Shown: positions 39,332 through 47,477 of the stretch, piece after piece
Position numbering within the stretch: the first letter of the stretch is position 1
How the letters are laid out: the number at the start of each line of letters is the position of its first letter
Assembly (NCBI RefSeq): GCF_047121295.1
Contig: NZ_CP139447.1
Span: 4,960,001 to 5,024,000, forward strand
Reading direction: 5' to 3'
DNA length: 64,000 nucleotides
Source: Longispora sp047121295
GTDB lineage: Bacteria > Actinomycetota > Actinomycetes > Mycobacteriales > Micromonosporaceae
Notes under the pieces: generated by a model
The model's input: only the letters and a program-made list of their open reading frames with translations
Told to the model about the DNA's origin: nothing
Database searches by the model: none
Made by a program: the position numbers and the translations under genes

Positions 39332-41167
39332 TCAGCCGAGCGCGCCGATCTCCGCGAGGCGGTCGCGGTACGGCTGGGTGATCTGCCCGGTCTTGTCGGG
39401 TCCCACGTTGAGCAGGAAGAGCGCGTTGCCGGCGTTCACGCTGTCCTTGTTGCTCTTGATGGTCGCGGCGGCCTTCGGCGTGCCGGTCGAGGTGGTGTAG
39501 AACCACGTGTTGTTCGGGCACAGGGTGTCCGAGGCGTCCTTCGGGACGCTGTTGTTCGGCGGGAAGCCCTGCACCGGCACCTCCCAGACCATCACGTCGG
39601 TGGTGGCCAGGCTCGACCGGTGGTCGTTGTTGGCGACCAGCGTCGCCGGGGACACGTGGCTGATGAAGTCGCGCACCGGCTGGTACGGCACCGTCGAGTA
39701 CGACACCGCCCCCGAGGACCCGTTCCAGTCCCAGCCGTCGAACCACAGGTAGTCGATCTGCCCGTAGTTGGTCAGCAGTTCGCGGAGCTGGTTCTCGATC
39801 AGCTCGGTGCTGTTGCCGTTGTGCCAGTCCAGGATCGAGAAGTAGATGCCGACCTTGAGGCCCTTGGCGCGCATCGACGTGACGTAGTCACGGACCAGGT
39901 CACCGTTGCCGTTCTTCCACGGGCTGGACTGCACGCTGTGGTCCGAGTAGGCGGTGGGCCAGAGGGCGAACCCGTCGTGGTGTTTGGCGGTCAGCACCCC
40001 GAACGTCATGCCCGCCGACTTGATCGCGTCGGCCCACTGGTCGGTGTCGACGTTCGAGGGGTTGAACAGCGAGGGCGACGCGTTCGGGTCCGCCCACTGG
40101 ACGTTCGTCATCGTGCTCATGTTGAAGTGCATGAACATGCCGAACTTGTTGTTGTGCACCCAGCCGGACGCGTCCTTCTCCATCAGCATGCTCGGACCAT
40201 AGACCTGGACCTCGGCGATGTTCAGGTAGTTGGTGCCGACGAGCTGGACCCGCAGGAACCGCGCGCTGCGGTTGACGGCGATGGTCTGCGACGCCCCGGT
40301 CATGGTCGCGACGTAGTAGGACGAGACGCCGGCCTGATTGCGGGCCGTGGTCAGATCCGTCGAGGTGATCGGGTTGTCGGAGGCGAGGAGGTAGAAGTTC
40401 GCCAGCCGGTCCGTGCAGCAGTCGGTGCGGTTCCACACCACCACGTTGGTGAGCGGTTCCTTCGAGCGCAGGTCCAGAGCCCACCAGGGCTGCGCCTCGG
40501 AGTTGGTGTGCGCGTTGGCGACCGACGCCCCCGACGTGTCCCCGTCGTTGGCCAGGGTCGCCGGGTGCCCGGGGTAGGTGGAACTCTGGGTGGCCTGGCC
40601 GGCGGGTGCCAGGTCGCGCCGAGTGGTGGTCAGCGGGGTCGCGACGACCTGGACCTCGGCGAGGCTGAGGTAGTTGGTGCCGACGAGCTGCACTCGGAGG
40701 TACTGGGCGCTGCGGTTGACCGCGATGGTCACCGAGGGCCCGGTGAGGCTCGCGACGTAGTAGGACGTGACGCCGGCCTGGTTGCGGGCCGTGGTCAGGT
40801 CGGTCGACGCGATCGGGGTGTCGGAGGCGAGGAGGTAGAAGTTCGAGAGCCGGTCGGAATAGCCGTCCGTCCGGTTCCAGAGCGTCACGGCCCGGACGCC
40901 GTAGCCCTTCGTGAGGTCCGCCGCCCACCAGGCCTGGGGGTCGGCGTTCGTGTGGGTGACGGAATTGTTGGCGTACACCCCGTTCGTGTTGCCGTCGACC
41001 GCGCGCGAGGCCGCGCCGCCCCAACCCGTCGAGCTCTGGCTCACCGTGGCGCCGGCGGCCACGTTGCCCGCGTCCGCCTGCGCCGACGCGGCGGGGAGCA
41101 GCGGTGCGGCGAGCGCCGCGGTCGCGACCACCCCCGCCAGCACGCCCCGAAGTCCTCTTCGTAACAC
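39332..41167 (-). CDS. Secreted GH29 alpha-L-fucosidase with tandem F-type lectin domains
   Basis: Releases L-fucose from glycans outside the cell, 611 aa. The signal peptide ends near residue 31. Two about 145-aa F-type lectin domains follow. Each carries the fucose-binding pattern His...R-x-D-x4-R: His72, Arg99, Asp101, Arg106 in domain 1 and His220, Arg247, Asp249, Arg254 in domain 2 (with the CC pair). The GH29 domain (about 332-611) shows TAKHHDGFALW (393-403) and nucleophile Asp477 in YLWFDGW. The GTG start at 41167 has GGAGGT 6 bases upstream. A GntR-type operator precedes it and lutABC follows. The lectins probably hold the enzyme on fucosylated substrate. Confidence 0.92.
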   Translation of the reverse strand: MLRRGLRGVLAGVVATAALAAPLLPAASAQADAGNVAAGATVSQSSTGWGGAASRAVDGNTNGVYANNSVTHTNADPQAWWAADLTKGYGVRAVTLWNRTDGYSDRLSNFYLLASDTPIASTDLTTARNQAGVTSYYVASLTGPSVTIAVNRSAQYLRVQLVGTNYLSLAEVQVVATPLTTTRRDLAPAGQATQSSTYPGHPATLANDGDTSGASVANAHTNSEAQPWWALDLRSKEPLTNVVVWNRTDCCTDRLANFYLLASDNPITSTDLTTARNQAGVSSYYVATMTGASQTIAVNRSARFLRVQLVGTNYLNIAEVQVYGPSMLMEKDASGWVHNNKFGMFMHFNMSTMTNVQWADPNASPSLFNPSNVDTDQWADAIKSAGMTFGVLTAKHHDGFALWPTAYSDHSVQSSPWKNGNGDLVRDYVTSMRAKGLKVGIYFSILDWHNGNSTELIENQLRELLTNYGQIDYLWFDGWDWNGSSGAVSYSTVPYQPVRDFISHVSPATLVANNDHRSSLATTDVMVWEVPVQGFPPNNSVPKDASDTLCPNNTWFYTTSTGTPKAAATIKSNKDSVNAGNALFLLNVGPDKTGQITQPYRDRLAEIGALG

Positions 41168-41182
41168 TCGACACCTCCAGTG

Positions 41183-41201
41183 ATCGTAGATCCTACACGA
41201 T
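41183..41201. promoter_or_regulatory. GntR-type operator of the fucosidase-lut transcription unit
   Basis: ATCGT and ACGAT flank a near-palindromic centre (ATCGTAGATCCTACACGAT). Read on the minus strand it contains TAGGATCTACGAT, one base different from the 13-mer at 26915-26927. It lies 16 bases upstream of the fucosidase start codon, close enough to overlap promoter and transcription start. Confidence 0.62.
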
Positions 41202-41335
41202 ATGCAGGGTCGCCCTCGCTGGCCGGACTGTCAAGTGCACCCCCGTCCATTGGCACGGACGCCCCGCCCGTCCGGGGACGAGGCTCACGGGTACCCCTAA
41301 AAGATGTTTTCTTGTATGAATCGGCGCATGGCAAA

Positions 41336-41367
41336 GGAGGGCGGGGGTCGACTGACCCCCGCCCTCC
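41336..41367 (-). terminator. Terminator after the GH59 gene
   Basis: A perfect 14-bp stem (41336-41349 with 41354-41367) with loop GACT begins 10 bases after the stop codon of the minus-strand GH59 gene. It would stop transcripts before the fucosidase promoter region. Confidence 0.88.
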
Positions 41368-41377
41368 CGTCAGGCGC

Positions 41378-43810
41378 TCAGACCTGCACGAGCGTCCACT
41401 GCTGGTTGGCGCCGTTGTTCGACGTCCACTGGATCACCGGGGCGCCGTCGGCCGACGACGCGCCCGACACGTCGGCGAGCATCGAGCTGTTGCGGTTCCT
41501 CAGGGTGGTGTAGCCGCCGGCGGTCGTCAGCGTCCACTGCTGGTTGGCGCCGCCGTTGGCCGACCACTGGTTGAGCTGGGTGCCCGCCGTGGTGGAGAGG
41601 CCCGGAACGTCCAGGACCTTGCCGCTGCCGACGTTGGTCAGCACCGAGTACCCCCCGGACGTGACGATCCTCCACAGTTGGCCGGCCGAGCCGGAGTCGG
41701 TGGACTGGGTGATCAGCGCGCCGTCGGCCGTGGAGTTCCCGGTGACGGTGAGGGCCTTGCCGCTGTTGCGGTTGATCAGCTTGTAGGTGGGGTCGGGCTG
41801 CCCGGCGGTGATGGCGAAGTTGTCGTACTGGGCGTTGATGTAGTCGCTCATGCCCAGCCCGACCTGGCCGGCCGAGTAGGTGGTGTCGTTCACCGAGCCG
41901 AGTGTGGTGCCGTCGACGGCGGCGGTGATGGTGGCGCCCTGGAAGGTCAGCGCGACCTTGTGCCACGCGTTGGTGCCCAGCGCCGTGGTGGTGCCGCTCG
42001 TCAGCGACGTGAACTTCCACGCCGAGTCGCTCTTCTGGATCGACCACGCCCCGGTGTTGGACACCCGCAGGTGGTAGGCGTTGAGCCCGTTGTTGTTCTT
42101 GTTCTGGGTGCCGACCCGGCCGAGCAGCTCGACGGAACCGGCCTGTTCGAGCAGCACATCGGAGCTGACGGTGTAGTTCGTCCAGTTCAGCTCGCCCATC
42201 GTGGTGTACGGGTAGAGGAACGGCTCGTCCGTCCACCGGATCGGCGCGGCCGGCGCCATCTGCCGCACGCACTTCCCGGTCCGGCCGGCGGCGCAGGCGA
42301 GGGTCTCGAAGGAACCGTTCATGTCGGTGAAGTACTTCGGGGACCGGTTGTCGCCGTAGCCGTCGAAGTTGTCGGAGTAGGGCAGGTTCAGCGGCGCCCG
42401 GGCCGGCGAGGTGGCGGTGCCCTTGCCCTGGCCGGTGGTCGTGGTCAGGCTGTAGACGTAGCCGGGTTGCAGCGTGACGGTGTAGCTGCCGTTGGCCGGG
42501 GTCACGTCGGCCTGCCGCACGAAGTGGTCGGCCGCGTTGTTGGAACGCATGTTGGTCGCCCACACGTGCACCGCCCCGGTCGACAGCCCGCCGGCGATGG
42601 TGAAGGTCGCGGTCTGGCTGGCCGTGGCGTCCATGGTCTCGACGACCGTGCTGTAGTCGACGTTGTTGGTGGACTTCAACGCCACGTAGCTGCCGTTGGC
42701 GCGGTTGCCGCCGAGGTAGCCGGTGGCCGTGTCGAGGTAGCGCCAGCCGGGCTGGGCGAACTGGGCGGTGTGCGCCAGCGCCCACGTCGTCTTGCCCACG
42801 CTGTACGCGCCCGACCACGGCTGGTCGGCCAGGGCCAGGCCGTCGGTGGAGAAGTACAGGTTCTGGTACAGCGCCGCGACGATCGGCCAGTTGATGAACG
42901 CCGTCATCTTCCCGTCGATGTAGCCCCGGTTCACCCCGCGCGCGACGGCCGCCGCGCCGGTGTTGTAGTCCTGCGAACCGCTCTCGCTCGCCCACAGCGG
43001 CTTGCCGAGCCCGACGGCGTTGGCCGAACTCGGGCAGCTGGTCTGGTCGCCCAGGTAGCCGCAGGCGTAGTGCGAGCCGACCACGTCCACGGCGTTGCGG
43101 AACGCCGCGTCGGACACCATCGCGTCGACATCGCCGCCGAAGCCGAAGTTGTCGTTCGCCACCACCTTCGTGGCCAGGTTGTTGGCGACCAGGGTGTTCT
43201 TCAGGTTGACGAACCACTGCTTGTCGTAGCCGCGTTCGTTCCAGCCGCCGATGTAGTCGATGGTCAGGTTGTGGTCGGACCTGGCGTGCTGGATCCACTT
43301 CACCAGGTACCCGATCATGTCCTGGGACCAGAAGTTGCCGTTGCCGATCCAGCCCGGGGCGCCCCACGACAGGGCCACGAGCCGGATGTTGGGGTTACGC
43401 GCCTTGGCCTGCTCCATCAGCCACCACTCGTACCCGCGCTGGTAGTTCTCGTCGGTGGCCGAGTGCATGTGGCTGGGCTCGGCGCCGTCGGTGGAGTTGG
43501 TGTCCCCGCCGACCTCGACCTTCAGGATCGACAGGTTCGCCCCGTAGCCCGGCTTGAACAGGTAGTCCAGGATCTGGGAACGCTGCGGCTCCGGATAGTC
43601 GAAGAGCAGGCGCGAGTTACCGCCCCCACCGCTGATCGCGCCGACCCCGTCGAACACCCGGCCGGTCGCCGTGCCGTTCACCGTGATCGACGTCGCCGCC
43701 TGGGCGGCGGTCGCGCTTCCCACCCCCACCAGGGTCGTCACGACCGCGACGGCGACGAGCGCCGCCAACGGCCGGCGACGGACCGCCCTCCACCATGTCC
43801 GGACATTCAT
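41378..43810 (-). CDS. Secreted GH59 galactocerebrosidase-like enzyme with ricin-type lectin
   Basis: Predicted retaining beta-galactosidase of family GH59 (galactosylceramidase-like), 810 aa. The signal peptide ends at about 39. The catalytic barrel is strikingly like animal GALC: FDGVGAISGGGG, YPEPQRSQILDYLFKP, GYEWWLMEQAKARNPNI. Acid/base Glu192 is in IGGWNERGY and nucleophile Glu276 in LWASESGS. A beta-sandwich (about 500-670, laminin-G/CBM-like) and a ricin-type beta-trefoil (about 675-810) with three QxW-type repeats (GQLWRI, NQQWTL, NQQWTL) follow. The ATG at 43810 has AAGGAG 8 bases upstream; upstream extension of the frame crosses the promoter. Natural substrate may be galactolipid or another beta-galactoside. 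Confidence 0.9.
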   Translation of the reverse strand: MNVRTWWRAVRRRPLAALVAVAVVTTLVGVGSATAAQAATSITVNGTATGRVFDGVGAISGGGGNSRLLFDYPEPQRSQILDYLFKPGYGANLSILKVEVGGDTNSTDGAEPSHMHSATDENYQRGYEWWLMEQAKARNPNIRLVALSWGAPGWIGNGNFWSQDMIGYLVKWIQHARSDHNLTIDYIGGWNERGYDKQWFVNLKNTLVANNLATKVVANDNFGFGGDVDAMVSDAAFRNAVDVVGSHYACGYLGDQTSCPSSANAVGLGKPLWASESGSQDYNTGAAAVARGVNRGYIDGKMTAFINWPIVAALYQNLYFSTDGLALADQPWSGAYSVGKTTWALAHTAQFAQPGWRYLDTATGYLGGNRANGSYVALKSTNNVDYSTVVETMDATASQTATFTIAGGLSTGAVHVWATNMRSNNAADHFVRQADVTPANGSYTVTLQPGYVYSLTTTTGQGKGTATSPARAPLNLPYSDNFDGYGDNRSPKYFTDMNGSFETLACAAGRTGKCVRQMAPAAPIRWTDEPFLYPYTTMGELNWTNYTVSSDVLLEQAGSVELLGRVGTQNKNNNGLNAYHLRVSNTGAWSIQKSDSAWKFTSLTSGTTTALGTNAWHKVALTFQGATITAAVDGTTLGSVNDTTYSAGQVGLGMSDYINAQYDNFAITAGQPDPTYKLINRNSGKALTVTGNSTADGALITQSTDSGSAGQLWRIVTSGGYSVLTNVGSGKVLDVPGLSTTAGTQLNQWSANGGANQQWTLTTAGGYTTLRNRNSSMLADVSGASSADGAPVIQWTSNNGANQQWTLVQV

Positions 43811-43842
43811 ACGACTCACTCCTTCTGCGACAGTGTGCAGGG

Positions 43843-43872
43843 AGCGTAGAAGCCAACACTGATCAACGTCAA
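43843..43872 (-). promoter_or_regulatory. Predicted promoter of the GH59 gene with direct repeats upstream
   Basis: On the minus strand TTGACG (43867-43872) and TACGCT (43843-43848) are separated by 18 bases, a reasonable -35/-10 pair. Just upstream, TTCAACA occurs twice (43881-43887 and 43892-43898 on the plus strand) with an 11-bp period. This is a possible activator or repressor site. Confidence 0.55.
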
Positions 43873-43951
43873 TCACCCTGTTCAACAGAGTTTCAACAAA
43901 TATGAACAGTCGAGGGCGCGCCAGAGGGCTCCGCGCGGGCATTCCGCGGCG

Positions 43952-44365
43952 CTACGACGCCGGCCGAGGCACCGGCCGGGGCGCTGGGTCGAGCTTCCCG
44001 CCCGCCCGGGCGGTCAACCGGGCCATCTCGAACGCGACCTGGCCCACGTCGCAACCGTGCGCGGCGAGGACGCCCAGGGTCGAGCCGTCCCCGATGGCCA
44101 TCAGGAACATGAACCCCTTGTCCATCTCGATCACGCTCTGCACGACGTCGCCCCACTCGATCACCCTGGTCGCCCCGTAGGTGAGGCTGACCAGGCCCGC
44201 GATGATCGCCGACAGCTGACCCGCCCGGCCGTCCGGCAACTGCTCGGACGCGGCGATCAACAGGCCGTCGGCGGACACGGCGGTGGCGTGCGCGACGCCC
44301 GGTACCCGGTCGGCGAGGTCGGCCAGGAGCCAACCGAGATCCGTGGTGCTGTTGGCGGCTGTCAT
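43952..44365 (-). CDS. cvnB: Roadblock/LC7-domain protein (CvnB type)
   Basis: Small regulatory protein of 137 aa with the roadblock/longin fold (VPGVAHATAVSADGLLIAAS about 22-41, then SVIEMDKGFMFLMAIGDGSTLGVLA). In actinobacterial conservons, proteins of this type act between a sensor kinase (CvnA) and a small GTPase (CvnD). It overlaps the kinase gene by 4 bases. The usual next genes, cvnC (DUF742) and the GTPase cvnD, are absent: GH59 follows instead. The Pro-rich tail is unremarkable. Confidence 0.85.
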   Translation of the reverse strand: MTAANSTTDLGWLLADLADRVPGVAHATAVSADGLLIAASEQLPDGRAGQLSAIIAGLVSLTYGATRVIEWGDVVQSVIEMDKGFMFLMAIGDGSTLGVLAAHGCDVGQVAFEMARLTARAGGKLDPAPRPVPRPAS

Positions 44366-47298
44366 GGTCGGTGCTCCTCGGCGCGTGGTGCTGGGACGTC
44401 GGTGGGTACGCGCCCTCGGACGGCGCCCTGCTGGAAGGCGGTCAGCGATGCCCGCATGGCGTCGGCTGTCCGGGTGATCGGCGTGTCCGGCTCGTCGGCG
44501 TCGACCCGCCCGGGGACCAGCTGGGCCATCGGCGCGCGCCGGGGCAGTCCGGCCGTCGTGTCCTCGAGCGGCCGGGGTTCCGCCGCCGCCGCTGCCGCCG
44601 CCCAGCCGGGGTCGGCGGCGGTCGCCCAGGCGGGGTCGCGCTGCGCCGGCACGCCGGCGGGATCGCGCGTCGGCACGGCGGCGGGGTCGCGCCGCGCCGA
44701 ACCGGCGGCGGTGTCCCCGCGCGAGAACCAGGCGGTCTCCACCTGGCGGAAGATCGGCAGCTCCCGCGTCGCGTCCGCGTCGAACCCGGCCGGCGACGGG
44801 CCGGCCGGCACGGGGCCCGACGCCGGTTCGGCCGCGGGGACCGGCTCGGGCGGGTCGACCGGGATGGCCGCCGGGACCGGTTCGAACAGGCTGACCGGGA
44901 CGGCCGCCGGGGCCGGACCCGAAGCGGCGGCCAGGCCGGATTCGGCGGCGGGCGCGCCCGGGACGGGAACCGGCACCGGCACCGTTCCGCCGGCGACATC
45001 CGGCACGGACGGCACCGGCCCACCGACGGCATCCGGCACAGGCGCTGCGCCGGCCGGGACGGCGGGCCGCGCCGGCAAGTCACCGGCGGGGGTGGTGGCG
45101 TGCCGGGCAAGGGCAGCGGCGGCGGGGGTGGCGGGCCGCGCGGGGGCACCGTCGGCGGAGACAGCCGGCTGCGCAGGGACAGCCCCGGCGGCAATTGCCA
45201 GCGGGGCCGGGGCGGCGCTGTCCGGCACCGGCCGGCCCGCCGCGCGCAGGCTCGCGACGCCCTTGCTGAACACGTCCCACTGCGGCACCACCGGCGCGCG
45301 GCGGGCCGGCTCCGGCGGGGCGGGCGCGGTCCGCGAGTGCCTGGCGCCCAGGGAGAGCAGGTTCCGCGGCAGGTGCACCTCGGCGATCGTGCCGCCCTCG
45401 GGCCGGGCCCGGAGCCGGACAGTGATGCCGAGCCGGGTGGCGATGCGGCCCACGGCGATGATGCCCAGCAGCCGCACGGACGTGTCGATCGCCGGCGGGT
45501 GGGCCAGCTGGGTGTTCAGTTCCGCGAGCTGGCCCGCGTCCAGGCCGAGCCCCCGGTCCTCGATGGTGACGACGACCTCGTCGGCCACCCGCCGGCCCTC
45601 GACGAGGACCGTGGTGTCCGGCGGGGAGAAGCTGGTGGCGTTGTCCAGGAGCTCGGCCAGCAGGTGCACGACGTTGTTGACGGCGTGCGGCAGGAGCTCC
45701 ACGCCGGCGTCGGTGACGCCGATCTCGACCCTGGTGTACCGCTCGATCTCCGACTGGGCCGCCCGGACCACGTCCGACAACGGGGTGTGCCGGGTACCGG
45801 TCCTGCCGCCCTCGGTGCCGGCGAGGACCAGCAGGTTCTCGTTGTTGCGGCGCATCCGGGTGGCCAGGTGGTCGAGGCCGAACAGGGCCTCGAGCTGGTC
45901 GGGGTCCTTCTCGTTCTGTTCGAGCTGGTCGAGCTGCCCGATCAGCCGGTCGACCAGGAGCTGGCTGCGGCGGGCGAGGCTGACGAACAGCCGGGAGATC
46001 CCGGCCCGCAACGCGGCCTGTTCGGCGGCGATCCGCACCGCCTCCTGGTGCACCACGTTGAACGCCTCACCGACCTGGGCGATCTCGTCGCGGCCGGTGA
46101 TGACGATCGGGGACTCGGCGACGGCGAGCTGCCGGTCGGCCGGACCGTCGTGCGCGTCGAGGTCGCGGAGCCGGGCGACGGCGGCGGGCAGCGACGCGTA
46201 CGCCACGGTCAGCGCGCCCTCGCGGAGCTGCCGGAGCGGCACGAGCATCGACCGGGCGATGCCGAGCGCGACCATGACCGCCAGCAGGAGGACCACGAGG
46301 ACGATCGCCCCGGACGTCACGGCCTCGCGGGTCTGGGCGTCGCGGTAGGCCGCCAGGGATCCGATCACGTCGGCGTCGACCCGGTCCTCGACGGTGCGCA
46401 GCAGGTCCGCGCGGGCCGACATCACCCGGCGCCAGTCCAGAGCGGTGCCGGTGAGCCGCAGCGGCGTGTTCGGCAGGGTCCGGGTCACCGCGCCCTCGAA
46501 GCGCTGGGCCTGGAGCACGTCGGCGCCCTGCACGGTCTGGTCGAGCAGGTCCCGCTGCCCGGGACGCGACGCCGAGGTGAAGGCCAGCAGGCTCTCGGAG
46601 TAGCCGGTGGTGGTGGCGACGAAGTCGCGCTGCTGGGCGGGGTCGAGCCGTCCGAACGCGAGCGCGCGCAGCACCACCACCTGCTCCTGCTGGACGGACT
46701 CCTTCGCCGAGGACAGCGCGACGGCCGCGCGGGTCTGGTCGGCGATGTCCGGGCGCACCCCGGCCTGGGCGAGGGAGCCCCGGTAGGAGATGAGGTCGGC
46801 GATCAGCGTCCGGTACCGGAACGCCGCCGTCGACAGCGCCACGGTGTGCCCGGGGGCGACCTGCTGGCGCAGTAGCCCGAGCCCCTGCACCTGGTCGTCG
46901 ACGCGCCGCAGCAGCGCCGCGGCGCCCGCCGTGAGCCCGGGGAGCCGCCGGGCGCCCAGCGCGGCGTACTTCGCGATCTCCACGTCGGTGCGGCGGGCCT
47001 GCTCCAGATAGGACGCGTCCTCGACGACCCCGGTCAGCGAGGCAGCGGCGGCCGAGCGTTCCAGCTGGAGTTGCTGGATCACCGCCGCGACCTGGCGGTT
47101 GACCGTGGCGAGGGTCGTCAGCTGGCTGGCCTGGCCCGCCTGGTCGCCGAGGGCGAGGAGCTGACCGGCCGCGAGGGCGACGATCAGCAGGAAGGGGACG
47201 GTGAGGATCAGCGCCAGCTTGGAACGGATGCGGACGTCGCGGAGAAACGCGAAGGTGCCACGTCGATGTGGCGGGTATGCGGTGGGTGCCGGGCTCAC
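44362..47298 (-). CDS. cvnA: NIT-domain sensor histidine kinase (CvnA type)
   Basis: Membrane sensor kinase, 978 aa. Helix 1 (about 31-52) and helix 2 (about 323-345) bound an extracellular NIT domain, which in other proteins responds to nitrate or nitrite. A HAMP-like linker follows. The LFGLDHLATRMRRNNENLL segment contains His477, and an HATPase domain follows (about 535-645) with ELLDNATSFSPPDT and IEDRGLGLD. The last 300 residues are an Ala/Pro-rich low-complexity tail, probably disordered. The GTG at 47298 has AAGGAT 6 bases upstream. It is coupled to cvnB and divergent from the ABC operon at 47478, so it may sense a nitrogenous ligand; this is only inference. Confidence 0.87.
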   Translation of the reverse strand: MSPAPTAYPPHRRGTFAFLRDVRIRSKLALILTVPFLLIVALAAGQLLALGDQAGQASQLTTLATVNRQVAAVIQQLQLERSAAAASLTGVVEDASYLEQARRTDVEIAKYAALGARRLPGLTAGAAALLRRVDDQVQGLGLLRQQVAPGHTVALSTAAFRYRTLIADLISYRGSLAQAGVRPDIADQTRAAVALSSAKESVQQEQVVVLRALAFGRLDPAQQRDFVATTTGYSESLLAFTSASRPGQRDLLDQTVQGADVLQAQRFEGAVTRTLPNTPLRLTGTALDWRRVMSARADLLRTVEDRVDADVIGSLAAYRDAQTREAVTSGAIVLVVLLLAVMVALGIARSMLVPLRQLREGALTVAYASLPAAVARLRDLDAHDGPADRQLAVAESPIVITGRDEIAQVGEAFNVVHQEAVRIAAEQAALRAGISRLFVSLARRSQLLVDRLIGQLDQLEQNEKDPDQLEALFGLDHLATRMRRNNENLLVLAGTEGGRTGTRHTPLSDVVRAAQSEIERYTRVEIGVTDAGVELLPHAVNNVVHLLAELLDNATSFSPPDTTVLVEGRRVADEVVVTIEDRGLGLDAGQLAELNTQLAHPPAIDTSVRLLGIIAVGRIATRLGITVRLRARPEGGTIAEVHLPRNLLSLGARHSRTAPAPPEPARRAPVVPQWDVFSKGVASLRAAGRPVPDSAAPAPLAIAAGAVPAQPAVSADGAPARPATPAAAALARHATTPAGDLPARPAVPAGAAPVPDAVGGPVPSVPDVAGGTVPVPVPVPGAPAAESGLAAASGPAPAAVPVSLFEPVPAAIPVDPPEPVPAAEPASGPVPAGPSPAGFDADATRELPIFRQVETAWFSRGDTAAGSARRDPAAVPTRDPAGVPAQRDPAWATAADPGWAAAAAAAEPRPLEDTTAGLPRRAPMAQLVPGRVDADEPDTPITRTADAMRASLTAFQQGAVRGRVPTDVPAPRAEEHRP

Positions 47299-47408
47299 CG
47301 GATGATCCTTGAGTCAGGGGCGAATGGAGATCCCGAGAGTCCTACCATGATTACCGGCCGTGGGGGAAGTCTGGGGTTTCCCATAACATTCAACTGAAAT
47401 TCCGGATC

Positions 47409-47438
47409 TTGACGCGTTCACCTTCTTCGGGATACAAC
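47409..47438 (+). promoter_or_regulatory. Predicted promoter of the branched-chain-type ABC operon
   Basis: TTGACG (47409-47414) and TACAAC (47433-47438) with 18-base spacing form a good vegetative-type promoter. They end about 40 bases before the ATG at 47478. This rules against the in-frame upstream start at 47409, which would lie inside the -35 box. Confidence 0.65.
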
Positions 47439-47477
47439 TCTCGCGGTCAACTCACCGAGTCCGAAAGAGACGGTCGC

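Noticed and set aside
41180..43849. An 889-codon open frame on the plus strand opposite GH59
   Set aside because: It is antisense to an enzyme with clear catalytic motifs. Its translation is a Val/Gly/Arg-rich composition typical of shadow frames in high-GC DNA.
47409..47477. Longer start for the Liv-type binding protein
   Set aside because: The start codon would be inside a good -35/-10 promoter, and the added residues would precede the lipoprotein signal.
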